Positions 25,519 through 34,607 of a stretch of DNA of 64,000 bases are shown in pieces. A program made the translations under genes and the position numbers. The DNA comes from Campylobacteraceae bacterium (GTDB lineage: Bacteria > Campylobacterota > Campylobacteria > Campylobacterales > Sulfurovaceae). The stretch is from NCBI GenBank assembly GCA_027080995.1, contig JALWNT010000118.1, positions 17,094-81,093 on the forward strand, given 5' to 3'. Below the pieces are notes generated by a model. The model was not told where the DNA came from and made no database searches. It worked only from the letters and a program-made list of their open reading frames with translations. How positions within the stretch are numbered: the first letter of the stretch is position 1; every line of letters begins with the position of its first letter.

Positions 25519-26338
25519 GCACAGTGCTCTTTGGTCTCTCACCCTTACGATTCTGATCGTTTTCGCTCTTGTCAAAGCTGGATGGACAGTGGTCGATTTC
25601 TTTTTTCTACCCGACAGTGAGACGGGAAGTGTTTCCCGAAGTTCCATCCGATCTCTACCCCACAATTTTCGTGTCGTCTCCAACGAAGCCCTTCCCAAAC
25701 CCGCGCTCAAGAAAAAACCGAAAATCCGCGCTTCGATCCGGGATCTGAAACTGTTGGCCGTTTACCGGGGCGAGGGCCAAAGTCTCGCCGTGATCCAAAA
25801 AGCCTCCCGGGCACTCGTTGTCAGAAAGGGAGAGAGAGTCTTCGGCTATCTTTTGAACGAAATCGACGACCGTTCCGTCCTGCTTGAGCGCAACGGCAAA
25901 GAGTACCGTTTGGCGATCGAGACACCCAAAGTGGGTTCTCACGCGAAATTGATGCCCCTTTCTACACCACATGGTCCCTCCAAGCCTCCCGGAAATCCTC
26001 AGGAGATCCGTAAAGAGGGTGAAACCCTCGTCGTCCCGAAACGTCTGCTTTCGGAATATGCCAGAAATATCGATAAAATATGGTCCAACATAGGAATCGA
26101 TCCGGTACAGAAAAACGGAAACCTTCAAGGATTTAAAGTTCGCTATATCAGACGGCGAAGTGTCTTCGCGAAACTGGGACTCAAACGGGGAGATCTCATC
26201 ATCGGAATCAACGGAGAACCGATCGAAGATTTCGGAACCGTACAGGATCTGTTTCGCGAAGCGCAGGATCTTGATTCCCTGACTTTGACGATAAAACGTG
26301 GCCAAAAAGAGATGGAATTAGACTATGAAATTCGTTAG
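25502..26338 (+). CDS. gspC: Type II secretion inner-membrane protein GspC with PDZ domain
   Basis: 278 residues. A membrane helix (about 10-33) is followed by a periplasmic HR-type region (about 75-145: IRDLKLLAVYRGEGQSLAVIQ), and a C-terminal PDZ domain (about 200-278) with GFKVRYIRRRSVFAKLGLKRGDLIIGING. GspC bridges the platform to the outer-membrane secretin and its PDZ domain takes part in substrate recognition. It overlaps gspN upstream and gspD downstream (14 bases), so C and D are coupled as in classical clusters. Confidence 0.85.
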   Translation: MSDGSKHSALWSLTLTILIVFALVKAGWTVVDFFFLPDSETGSVSRSSIRSLPHNFRVVSNEALPKPALKKKPKIRASIRDLKLLAVYRGEGQSLAVIQKASRALVVRKGERVFGYLLNEIDDRSVLLERNGKEYRLAIETPKVGSHAKLMPLSTPHGPSKPPGNPQEIRKEGETLVVPKRLLSEYARNIDKIWSNIGIDPVQKNGNLQGFKVRYIRRRSVFAKLGLKRGDLIIGINGEPIEDFGTVQDLFREAQDLDSLTLTIKRGQKEMELDYEIR

Positions 26339-28316
26339 ATATTTTTTGATCGTACTGCTCGTCTTTTCGCTCGGGACCGGGGCTGCCCCCTCTGCCGACG
26401 AAGGGATCAAACTGAACATCCGAAACATGGGTATCCAACAGTTTGTAGAAATGATCGGGAAGATCACCGGCAAAAACATCCTGATCAACGGACAGTTGAA
26501 AGGAAAGATCAACTTCATCGCCAACCGCCCTATCAAAAAGGGCTCTTTGTTCTCTTTGGCCAACTCGATCCTCGCCAGCAAAGGATACGCCCTGATCGAT
26601 CACGGCGACTTCATGGAGGTCGTCAAAGCCTCGGAAGCGGCGGGCATGGGGCTCCAAGTCGGCAAAAGCGTCAAAGGGGAGACCATGAAGACGGTCCTCT
26701 TCCCGCTCAAACACAGCAACGCCGCCGTCATTCGTGCAAAAATCAGGCCGCTTCTCAACCGCAACGCCAAAGTCCTCTCTTTCAAAGAGAACAACCTCCT
26801 CGCCGTTACCGCCTATCCCAAAACGCTCCAATCGATCAAACAACTGATCCAGGCGATCGAAGAGTCGGGTCACCGCGGATCGATGGTCATCAAACTCAAA
26901 CACGCCTCGGTCAATGACGTCTATACCAATGCTCTGAATATGTCAAAGCAGCTTTTCCCTCAGACGATCCCGGGTGAAAAAGTCGGTATTTACAAGGATC
27001 AGGCAAGCAATTCGATTATCCTGGTCGGCAAAAAGGAAAACGTCGACCAGATGGCCAAATATATCCGACAGCTGGATCGAAAAGGGGAGAGTGTCAGCCA
27101 GAAAATGTACGTTATCCCTCTGAAGAACTCCAACGTCGAGGATATGGAGAAAATTCTGGGCAAACTGATCAACCAGATGAACAATATGTCCACCCGCAGA
27201 ACTCCGACGGCCAAAGGTTCAAAAAGTATCGGCAAAGCGATGGTTGTCGCCGACGTCGAACGCAATTCCCTGATCGTGCTGGCCACGGGAGAACAATACC
27301 GCAACATCATGCAGGTCGTCCGCCGAATCGACGTCGAAAAGCCGCAAGTCTTCATCAAAGCCCGCATCGTAGAGATCAACAGCAAACTGGCCCAGGCCAT
27401 CGGAGCCAAATACGGCATCACCGGCGGCTGGCTCACCTCCCACGGACTGATCTCCGTCAACGGGAATATGGGCGGACAGGCCGTCAACTTCTCCCAGCAG
27501 CTTTTGAGCCTGATGAACAATTCAGACGGCAACTCCAGCTCGGGCTTCTCCTTCGGCGACGTCAAATCCCTCTTTGCCCTGGGGATCAACATCGATCTTC
27601 TCCAGCAGGACGGCGCCGCCCATGTCCTGAGCGAACCCTCGATTCTTTGCTCCAACAATATGGAATCCGAACTCTTCGTTGGTGAAACCCGCTCGATCCT
27701 CACCAGCTCCTCCAGCGGCGACAACAAAGACGACCTGGTCCGCAACAATTGGACCCGCGAAGATATCGGTCTGACCCTCAAAGTCAAACCCCGCCTCTCC
27801 AGCAACAACAAAGTCGCCCTCAAGGTCGACGCCATCATCGAAGACGTCGACGACAGCAGCGGGTACAACAGCCCCACTCCGACGACAACCAAACGCACCA
27901 TCACCACCAACGCCACCGTTCGCAACGGTCAGACCGTCATCCTCGGCGGCTTGATCAAGAACCTGGCCGGGACCGCCAACAGCAAGGTGCCTTTCTTTGG
28001 AGACATTCCGATCATCGGACGCCTTTTTCAAGATACGGGCAAAGCCCAACGCAAAGTCGATCTCGTCATCTACCTGACCCCCTACATCGTCCGGCGGAGT
28101 CAGGATCTGACCCGCCTGAGAAAATTTCTCTCCGAGTTGGAATCGATCCAGAAACGCTACACCCGTTTCATCCATCAACAGTTGCAAAAAGGGGATGTCG
28201 GCTACGACCGGGAACCGGGAGAGAACATCGTACGAGGTTCAAAATCCCACGCCGGAAAAGCCGCAGGTTCCGGGCGAGCTCCCCGTCCCTTGGACATCCT
28301 CAACTCCAGGCCCTAA
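26325..28316 (+). CDS. gspD: Type II secretion secretin GspD
   Basis: 663 residues. Signal peptide to about residue 24 (KFVRYFLIVLLVFSLGTGAAP). N0 domain (KLNIRNMGIQQFVEMIGKIT), then N1-N3 repeats with KHASVNDVY and KNSNVEDMEKIL. The secretin domain (about 340-600) includes LSEPSILCSNNMESELFVGE, RNGQTVILGGLI and VPFFGDIPIIGRLFQ. The C-terminal tail (after about 610) may carry an S domain. It forms the outer-membrane channel. Typical length and order, next to gspC and gspE. Confidence 0.92.
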   Translation: MKFVRYFLIVLLVFSLGTGAAPSADEGIKLNIRNMGIQQFVEMIGKITGKNILINGQLKGKINFIANRPIKKGSLFSLANSILASKGYALIDHGDFMEVVKASEAAGMGLQVGKSVKGETMKTVLFPLKHSNAAVIRAKIRPLLNRNAKVLSFKENNLLAVTAYPKTLQSIKQLIQAIEESGHRGSMVIKLKHASVNDVYTNALNMSKQLFPQTIPGEKVGIYKDQASNSIILVGKKENVDQMAKYIRQLDRKGESVSQKMYVIPLKNSNVEDMEKILGKLINQMNNMSTRRTPTAKGSKSIGKAMVVADVERNSLIVLATGEQYRNIMQVVRRIDVEKPQVFIKARIVEINSKLAQAIGAKYGITGGWLTSHGLISVNGNMGGQAVNFSQQLLSLMNNSDGNSSSGFSFGDVKSLFALGINIDLLQQDGAAHVLSEPSILCSNNMESELFVGETRSILTSSSSGDNKDDLVRNNWTREDIGLTLKVKPRLSSNNKVALKVDAIIEDVDDSSGYNSPTPTTTKRTITTNATVRNGQTVILGGLIKNLAGTANSKVPFFGDIPIIGRLFQDTGKAQRKVDLVIYLTPYIVRRSQDLTRLRKFLSELESIQKRYTRFIHQQLQKGDVGYDREPGENIVRGSKSHAGKAAGSGRAPRPLDILNSRP

Positions 28317-28317
28317 A

Positions 28318-29841
28318 ATGTCACAGACGATGAAAATTCCCCGTCTCGAAGCGTTGGATCTCGAACCTTTCTGGGACGAGACGATCGACCACAAAACAGC
28401 CCTAAAACATCATCTTCTCTTTGCGAAATACAACGGAAAGACCATTGCGGTTCTCCATCCGGAGCATCTTCCCGAAGGCTTAAACCAGTTGGCACGGCTC
28501 CGACTCGATTATCCGATCTATCAGGCCGATGAAGAGAGTTACGAGCGACTGAAAAACAAATTTCTCGAGCTTCAGACCGGCAGCGAATTTGAAAAGATGG
28601 AGAGTACCTCGGAGGAGTTGATCGAAGCGGAATCCGATCTTCTCGAATTCATCCAAAACGCCCAGGATCTTCTCTCCAGCGAAGCCTCGGCACCGGTCAT
28701 CAAACTCGTCAATTCCCTCTTTTTTCAAGCAATCAAAAAAGAGGCGAGCGATATCCATATCGAATCGCACGAACGCAAGGGAGAGGTGCGCCTCCGCATC
28801 GACGGTGCCCTAAAAAAACACCTTGACCTGGATCGACGGATCACCCAACTCGTCATCAACCGGATCAAAGTCATCTCCAGCCTCGACATTTCGGAAAAAA
28901 GGATCCCCCAGGACGGTCGGACCCAGGTGAGCATTTCGGGCAAGACCCTTGACGTACGGGTTTCCGTACTTCCTACCTACCACGGAGAGCGGGTGGTGAT
29001 GAGGATTTTGATGCAAAGCGAGCATATTCCCAGTCTCGAAGAGCTCGGTTTCGATCGGGAAATCACCGGCGCGTTCTACCGACTGCTGGCCCACTCCCAC
29101 GGAATGCTCCTGGTGACCGGTCCTACCGGTTCGGGGAAATCCACCACACTGCACGCTTTTTTGCAGTACATCAACTCCCCCGACAAAAATATCCTCACCA
29201 TCGAAGATCCGGTGGAGTACAATGCCGACAACATTAACCAGATCCAAGTCAACGAAAAGGTGGGACTCACCTTCGCCGCGGGGCTGCGCTCCATCCTGCG
29301 CCAGGATCCAGACGTCGTAATGGTCGGGGAGATCCGCGACCACGAAACAGCCGAGATCGCCGTACAGGCTTCCCTCACCGGGCATCTGATGCTCTCGACG
29401 CTGCACACCAACGATTCGACCTCCGCCCTGACACGCCTGAGCGATATGGGGATCGAAAAATATCTTCTCTCTTCCACACTGCTCGGCGTCCTTGCCCAGC
29501 GTCTGGCCCGGAAACTCTGTGAACACTGCAAAGCTCCTGTCCGTCTCGACGAAGCAAAATGCGAAGAGGCGGACCTCGACTGTTCACGGAGCTATTACCG
29601 GGCCGTCGGGTGCCGGGAGTGCGATTACACCGGTTACAAAGGCCGCCAGGCCGTCGGCGAACTTTTCATCCTGGACGACGATGTCAAACGCATGATGGAT
29701 CAGGGACTCAACGATCATGAGATCCGCGACCGACTGAAACGGGCGGGAATGCTCACCATCTCCGACCGTCTTCGCCGGATGATCATCGAGGGAAAAACCA
29801 GCTATGAGGAAGCCCTGCGTGTCGGCCTGATGGATGGATGA
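28318..29841 (+). CDS. gspE: Type II secretion ATPase GspE
   Basis: 507 residues from ATG 28318, one base after the gspD stop; an in-frame extension to 28195 lies inside gspD and is not used. The N-terminal domain precedes Walker A GPTGSGKSTT (about 267-276), the Asp box, and Walker B region QDPDVVMVGEIRD (about 329-341). A zinc-binding tetracysteine domain follows (CEHC at about 401-404; CREC near 433), the feature that separates GspE from many PilT proteins. It powers pseudopilus assembly through GspF. Confidence 0.92.
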   Translation: MSQTMKIPRLEALDLEPFWDETIDHKTALKHHLLFAKYNGKTIAVLHPEHLPEGLNQLARLRLDYPIYQADEESYERLKNKFLELQTGSEFEKMESTSEELIEAESDLLEFIQNAQDLLSSEASAPVIKLVNSLFFQAIKKEASDIHIESHERKGEVRLRIDGALKKHLDLDRRITQLVINRIKVISSLDISEKRIPQDGRTQVSISGKTLDVRVSVLPTYHGERVVMRILMQSEHIPSLEELGFDREITGAFYRLLAHSHGMLLVTGPTGSGKSTTLHAFLQYINSPDKNILTIEDPVEYNADNINQIQVNEKVGLTFAAGLRSILRQDPDVVMVGEIRDHETAEIAVQASLTGHLMLSTLHTNDSTSALTRLSDMGIEKYLLSSTLLGVLAQRLARKLCEHCKAPVRLDEAKCEEADLDCSRSYYRAVGCRECDYTGYKGRQAVGELFILDDDVKRMMDQGLNDHEIRDRLKRAGMLTISDRLRRMIIEGKTSYEEALRVGLMDG

Positions 29842-30415
29842 GATGCTACGTCGCTCCGCGTTTACTCTGATCGAAGTTCTCGTCTCCATCGCACTGATTT
29901 CACTCATCCTCCTCGGTCTCTATCGAAGCCTCGATATCCAGCGGGATTCCAACCGGCGAATCCGGGAACATCTGCAAACAGCGCTGCAAGCCAATCGCTC
30001 CGTCAAAGCTCTTTATCTCGATCTACTCGAAAGCGACGGAAACCTCACAATTCATCAGGGAGATTTCGATCGTCTCTGCATCGAAAAAACTTCCCATTCT
30101 CTCTACCAACTCTATCGTCCAAAGGTCTGCTGGCTCATTACCAAAAGGGATCGGAATCTCCTTCGGGTCGAGGGACTCGATTTTTCGCTTCCCCTCAAAG
30201 AAAATTCTACAGTTGCCGTAGATCGCGTCATGCAAGGAATGACACTCTTCGATCTTTATCGTCAAAAGGGGAAGATCCTTGTGCTTTTGCAACGTGGAAA
30301 TCGCAAGCCCATCGCTTTCATGGTTCAGGGACTCGAAAAAGCAAAGATGACAAAAAAGAAAAAATCCAAGCCTAAAAAAGAGGATGCAAGCAAAAAAGGA
30401 GGAGGAACAAAATAA
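29834..30415 (+). CDS. GspJ-like minor pseudopilin
   Basis: 193 residues. Leader MDEMLRRSA, then FTLIEVLVSIALISLILLGLY with Glu5. The globular domain is medium-sized, as in GspJ. The last 25 residues are an unusual Lys-rich tail (MTKKKKSKPKKEDASKKGG). It overlaps gspE by 8 bases and its TAA overlaps the next ATG as TAATG, so the following ATPase gene is probably coupled. The basic tail is absent from typical GspJ proteins and may be a local extension. Confidence 0.65.
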   Translation: MDEMLRRSAFTLIEVLVSIALISLILLGLYRSLDIQRDSNRRIREHLQTALQANRSVKALYLDLLESDGNLTIHQGDFDRLCIEKTSHSLYQLYRPKVCWLITKRDRNLLRVEGLDFSLPLKENSTVAVDRVMQGMTLFDLYRQKGKILVLLQRGNRKPIAFMVQGLEKAKMTKKKKSKPKKEDASKKGGGTK

Positions 30416-32769
30416 TGAAAATCGAAAAAAGCATCTACGAAAAAGCGGGGCTCTTCTATCTTGGGAAAGATGTCGACCCCCAAACCCTCGAAGCCACGGA
30501 ACTTCTGACCCTGCTCAAAAGCAAAGACTTCACCACGCATGCCGCCATCATCGGAATGACCGGCAGCGGTAAGACGGGTCTGGGAATCGATCTGCTGGAA
30601 GAGGCGGCCATCGACCGGATTCCGGCGATTGTCATCGATCCCAAAGGTGACATGGGCAATCTCCTACTCACCGATCCCCAGTTCCGTCCCGAACGTTTCC
30701 GCCCCTGGATCGAGGCCGAAGCCCGCAGCAAGGGCGAAGAGCCCGAAACCCTGGCCAAACAGGTGGCCCGCACCTGGAAAGAGGGGATCGAAAGCTGGGG
30801 ACAAGACAGCGAAAGAGTCGCGCGGTTTCATGCCGTTCCCAAAGTCATCTACACCCCGGGCAGCCAAGCGGGCATTCCCATCAATTTGGCCGGTACCCTG
30901 CGTCGACCACCCGAAGCGATCCTTACCGACAGCGACGACCTGGCCGCCTATCTTCAAAGCACCGTCGCGGGGCTGCTGGCACTGCTGGGCATCGAAGCCG
31001 ATCCTCTTGAGTCCAAAGAGTTCATCCTCCTCTCTCAGATTCTCAGCCGCGCCTGGAGCGCCGGGGAGGATTTGGATATCGGCACGCTGGTAGGCCGCAT
31101 CGTCCAGCCCCCCTTTCAAAAAATCGGCGTGCTGCCGCTGGAGAGTTTCTATCCCGAAAAGGAGCGCTTTCGCTTCGCCACCCGCTTCAACGCCGTCATC
31201 GCCTCCCCCAACTTCGTCAATTGGCTCAGCGGCGAAAGCCTGCAGATCGAGCGGCTCCTTTACGACGAGGCGGGCAACGCCAAAATCTCCATCTTTAGCA
31301 TCGCCCACCTCAGCGATAAAGAGCGGATGTTTTTCGTCACCCTGCTGCTCAATCGTCTCATCGCCTGGATGCGGACCCAAAGCGGTACGAACCGGCTGAG
31401 GACGCTTCTTTATATGGACGAAATCTACGGCTACTTCCCTCCGGTGAAAAACCCGCCCTCCAAAGAGTCCATGATTACTCTGCTCAAACAGGCCCGCGCC
31501 TACGGCCTTGGGGTGGTGCTGAGCACCCAAAACCCTGTGGATTTGGATTACAAAGGGCTCTCCAATATCGGCACCTGGTGTATCGGACGGCTCCAAACCC
31601 GCCAAGACATCGAACGGGTCATCGACGGACTGGGAGGTAAGGCCGACGAGCAGCTCAGTCGCGAAACAATCGCCCGGACCCTGGCCAATCTGCCCAAACG
31701 GACTTTCTTTCTCAAAAGCGCCCATCTGCAAGGGATTAGGCTCTTTACCACCCGCTGGGTTATGAGCTACCTCAAAGGCCCCCTGAGCAAAGAGGAGATC
31801 GCCCGCCTCATGGCTCCGCTAAAGTCGAAAGCATCGGCACAGAGCGCCCCCTCCAAGACCGCCGATGTCGCCCCCTCGGGCGAAGAGGGCGCTCCGGTTT
31901 TGGATCCCTCCATCCCTCAGCGTTTCGAACCCGATCCCGCCGGTGCGCGCCGGTATCGTCCCTGCTTGGCGGCCCATGCCCGGGTGGCCTTTCATGATGC
32001 CCGACGAGGAATCGACGAAAGCGTGGAACACCGTCTCTTTTTGCCGCTTGATCCCGAGACGGAGCGGCCCGACTGGTCCCAAAGCGAAGAGGAGGATCTG
32101 CCCTTCGAGCGCTGGCCCGCCAACCCTCCTTCCCGTGCCCGCTTTTTGCCTCTACCCTTCTTTGTCACCCAAGACCGGGAGCTCAAAAAAAGCACGAGAT
32201 CCCTGAAAGAGACCCTCTACCGTAACGAACGGCTCACTCTTTATCGTTGCCGCAAACTCAAGATGGAATCCGAGCCCAACGAGGAGGAGACCCACTTCCG
32301 CCTCCGCATCGAGGATCGCCTCCGCGAACTCAAAGAGGAGGCGATCGAAAAACTCAAAGAGCGCTACGCCGCCAAAGAGGCCCGACTCCAGGAGCGTCTG
32401 CAACGGGCGCGGGAACGGGTCGAAAAGGAGCAAGAAGATCAAACCAGCTCCCTTATCAGCGTAGGCGCCTCGATCCTGGGGGCGCTTTTCGGCGGACGGG
32501 GACCCACCGCCGGCAAAATCGGCACCGCCATCAACCGCAGCGGCCGGGTGCTCAAAGAGCGTGGAGATCTGAGTCGGGCCCAACAACGCCTCGAGGAGCT
32601 CCAAGAAGAGATTGAAGCTCTGGCCGAAGAACTGGAGGAGAAGATCGACGCCATCGACGAGAAATACTCTTCCGACAACTACCCCGTCGAATCCTTCCTC
32701 CTGCGCCCCCGCAAAAGCGACATCACCGTCGACACGCTCGTTCTGGCCTGGAGACCGGAAATGTTTTGA
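30415..32769 (+). CDS. HerA-like P-loop ATPase with C-terminal coiled coil and glycine-rich segment
   Basis: 784 residues. The N-terminal ATPase has Walker A GMTGSGKTG (about 47-55), VIDPKGDMGNLLL, and Walker B TLLYMDEIYGYFPP, then LSTQNPVDLDYKGLSNIGTW, the motor motifs of the HerA/DUF853 FtsK-like group. The C-terminal 200 residues are a charged coiled coil interrupted by a Gly-rich stretch (SVGASILGALFGGRG) and another coiled coil. HerA relatives pump or translocate DNA, often with NurA nuclease. No nuclease is adjacent; the gene is the last of the secretion operon (TAATG overlap). Its function is unknown. Confidence 0.75.
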   Translation: MKIEKSIYEKAGLFYLGKDVDPQTLEATELLTLLKSKDFTTHAAIIGMTGSGKTGLGIDLLEEAAIDRIPAIVIDPKGDMGNLLLTDPQFRPERFRPWIEAEARSKGEEPETLAKQVARTWKEGIESWGQDSERVARFHAVPKVIYTPGSQAGIPINLAGTLRRPPEAILTDSDDLAAYLQSTVAGLLALLGIEADPLESKEFILLSQILSRAWSAGEDLDIGTLVGRIVQPPFQKIGVLPLESFYPEKERFRFATRFNAVIASPNFVNWLSGESLQIERLLYDEAGNAKISIFSIAHLSDKERMFFVTLLLNRLIAWMRTQSGTNRLRTLLYMDEIYGYFPPVKNPPSKESMITLLKQARAYGLGVVLSTQNPVDLDYKGLSNIGTWCIGRLQTRQDIERVIDGLGGKADEQLSRETIARTLANLPKRTFFLKSAHLQGIRLFTTRWVMSYLKGPLSKEEIARLMAPLKSKASAQSAPSKTADVAPSGEEGAPVLDPSIPQRFEPDPAGARRYRPCLAAHARVAFHDARRGIDESVEHRLFLPLDPETERPDWSQSEEEDLPFERWPANPPSRARFLPLPFFVTQDRELKKSTRSLKETLYRNERLTLYRCRKLKMESEPNEEETHFRLRIEDRLRELKEEAIEKLKERYAAKEARLQERLQRARERVEKEQEDQTSSLISVGASILGALFGGRGPTAGKIGTAINRSGRVLKERGDLSRAQQRLEELQEEIEALAEELEEKIDAIDEKYSSDNYPVESFLLRPRKSDITVDTLVLAWRPEMF

Positions 32770-32811
32770 AATTTTCAATAAGGAAAATATGTGGGAAAAT
32801 CGTCCATCTTA

Positions 32812-32876
32812 CCGATGATCGATGCAAATGAGGTACTGGCGCCCATTCAAATTACAAGTGCAATTTTTGGGTTTAA
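32812..32876. repeat. Remnant of palindromic repeat family A (right end)
   Basis: CCGATGATCGATGCA and, after a diverged stretch, GTGCAATTTTTGGGTTTAAA match the right half of the 174-bp element at 11343 and 35770. The left half is not recognisable. The TTTAAA end supplies the stop codon of the small zinc-ribbon gene on the minus strand. Confidence 0.6.
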
Positions 32877-33100
32877 AGTCCGCAGCTTCCACCCTCGACA
32901 CTGAAGCTGTTTTGATAGCCGCATTCCAGACAACGATAGGTCAAGAGCTTCGGACCGCACCCTCCTCCTCTCTGATCGCTAAGAACGATGCTTTTGGAGC
33001 GGCATCGGGGACATTCTCCTTTTTCTATTATCTTCAACTGTTCGTTTTTGTCACGCAGATAGTAGACATACCCGGCCACACTGCCGCCGCCTACGATCAA
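32873..33100 (-). CDS. Small membrane protein with zinc-ribbon (CPRC ... CLEC)
   Basis: At least 75 residues from TTG 33100. The frame stays open upstream to a stop near 33137, and those extra codons (IDPYLLLFFL) complete a membrane segment that the TTG start would cut. The strong AGAGGAG lies 6 bases before an ATC codon at 33127, so initiation at a rare ATC is possible. The rest is a single zinc-ribbon-like domain with CPRCRSKS and YRCLECGYQ. No family is recognised. The stop codon lies in a repeat remnant. Follows the Host_attach-like gene by 17 bases. Confidence 0.55.
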   Translation of the reverse strand: MIVGGGSVAGYVYYLRDKNEQLKIIEKGECPRCRSKSIVLSDQRGGGCGPKLLTYRCLECGYQNSFSVEGGSCGL

Positions 33101-33144
33101 AAAAAAGAGTAGAAGATAGGGGTCGATGGAAAACTCCTCTTACT

Positions 33145-33648
33145 TTAGTCTTCGATTTTTTTCAAAATCTTCTCTTCACTCAGCTTGACGAGATCTTCCG
33201 AGAGATTTTTTCCCAGTTTCTCTTTGACATCGGGGTCGATGCGCTCGAGGAGTTCTTTGTTGTGCTCAGAAGGAAAGGCGAGATGCCATCTTTTCGGATT
33301 TTCATTTCGCACGATACGCATCACTTCATCCGCAATCTCTTTGAGAAGACGATGCTCAATCTCCAGACGTATGTTGTGAGGTTCTCCGCTCTCTCCCGCC
33401 CCGTGAGGAGCTTTCTTCCGTCCGACTTTGTCGGTCAACTCTTCCGAAAGTTTCCGATGTGCCTCTACGAAATCGACCGCCGTTACAAGTTTCATCCGCA
33501 ACGCATCGATCAGTGTTCCTTTGTTGTGCTTATGACTGGTATGGGCATCGTCTTTGGGATTGATCACCAACTCCTCTTCGACACGATATGCTTTGAGCTC
33601 TCCCATATCTCCGACGATGATCAAACTCTCCAGTAACTCTTTTTTCAT
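33145..33648 (-). CDS. Host_attach-family-like protein (PF10116 type)
   Basis: 167 residues without signal peptide. An N-terminal SLIIVGDMGELKAYRV strand-helix, a central region with HKHNKG, and a C-terminal half with RWHLAFPSEHNKELLERIDPDVKEKLGKNLSEDLVKLS match the layout of proteins annotated as required for attachment to host cells (Host_attach). In free-living bacteria the name is uninformative; the fold resembles eRF1 domain 2/Dom34-like proteins. Promoter region lies in the AT-rich 33650-33820 stretch. Confidence 0.6.
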   Translation of the reverse strand: MKKELLESLIIVGDMGELKAYRVEEELVINPKDDAHTSHKHNKGTLIDALRMKLVTAVDFVEAHRKLSEELTDKVGRKKAPHGAGESGEPHNIRLEIEHRLLKEIADEVMRIVRNENPKRWHLAFPSEHNKELLERIDPDVKEKLGKNLSEDLVKLSEEKILKKIED

Positions 33649-33823
33649 TCACGACCTCCTGTTTCTGTTTTTTTCTTTTTGTATATCTAAGTATAACATC
33701 ATTGCTGCGGTGACAAAGGAAAGGAAAAGGGTAAGAGTCAAAAAGATAAAAAATATTATCGGGAGAATTTATAAGAAGAGATGAGATAACGCAGGATTGT
33801 CGAATCGATCGGACTATTGATCT

Positions 33824-33841
33824 CTCCTCCCGCAGGAGGAG
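33824..33841 (-). terminator. Hairpin after the peroxiredoxin gene
   Basis: CTCCTCC (33824-33830) and GGAGGAG (33835-33841) form a 7-bp perfect stem with a 4-base loop, 11 bases past the stop of the minus-strand peroxiredoxin gene. No long T-run follows, so it may be a Rho-dependent or weak terminator. Confidence 0.5.
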
Positions 33842-33851
33842 TTTACGCCGA

Positions 33852-34565
33852 TCAGTCGGCGAGGATCTCTTCGAGGGTGATGTAGTCTCCGACCCGGCCG
33901 GTCATCGGCTCGACGTCGGTATTGACAGGCAGAGTCTTCTTACCGGGTCTCCAGCCTGCGGGGCAGACTTCGCCGGTTTTGTAGGCGTGCTGATGCGCCT
34001 GGATCTGGCGGATGAACTCGTTGACGTTCCGGCCGACCGGGGGAGCCTGGACTTCCTGGGCGACGATGACACCGTCAGGGTTGATCAGGAAGCGGCCGCG
34101 CAACGCGATACCGGCATCCTCGATCAGTACGCCGAATTTGCGGCTCATTTCGTGAGTAGGATCGGCCGCGATGGTCAGTTTGAGGCCTTCGAGCAAGGGC
34201 TCAGTCTCCGCGAAGCGCTTGTGGCTGAACTTGGTGTCGGTGGAGACCGCCAGGACTTCACAGCCCAGCTCTCCTTTGATGGTATCCAGGTGGGCGTTCA
34301 TCGCCGCGATCTCGGTCGGACAGACGAAAGTGAAATCTGCAGGGTAAAAGCAGACGACCGTCCACTTTCCTTTATAATCCTCGCTGCTCACCTCGGTGTA
34401 GTGTCCGGTCTCGGCGTTGTAAGCCTCGGCCTTGAATTCGGGCATATTTTTCAGGACCAGGACACCTGCCTGAGTCGCTACGTTAACGTTTTCGTTCATT
34501 TTGTTTTCCTCCTGTGTTTGGGTTTTGTCGGCTTCGTTCGAAGCGGTAGGTTGATCGCATGCCAT
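33852..34565 (-). CDS. Typical 2-Cys peroxiredoxin (AhpC/TSA family)
   Basis: Peroxiredoxin with the peroxidatic site FYPADFTFVCPTE and resolving-Cys region EVCPAGWRPG, so a typical 2-Cys enzyme that reduces H2O2 and organic peroxides. Two in-frame starts each have a ribosome site: ATG 34565 (AAGGAG, 6 bases) and ATG 34499 (AGGAGG, 8 bases). The family domain begins just after the inner ATG; the outer start adds 22 polar residues (MACDQPTASNEADK). The promoter overlaps a Fur/PerR-like palindrome (34608-34620). The outer start is listed. Confidence 0.9.
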   Translation of the reverse strand: MACDQPTASNEADKTQTQEENKMNENVNVATQAGVLVLKNMPEFKAEAYNAETGHYTEVSSEDYKGKWTVVCFYPADFTFVCPTEIAAMNAHLDTIKGELGCEVLAVSTDTKFSHKRFAETEPLLEGLKLTIAADPTHEMSRKFGVLIEDAGIALRGRFLINPDGVIVAQEVQAPPVGRNVNEFIRQIQAHQHAYKTGEVCPAGWRPGKKTLPVNTDVEPMTGRVGDYITLEEILAD

Positions 34566-34607
34566 ATTCGGCTCCTTAACTTAGGATGGCGAAAGTTTAA
34601 CACAAAG

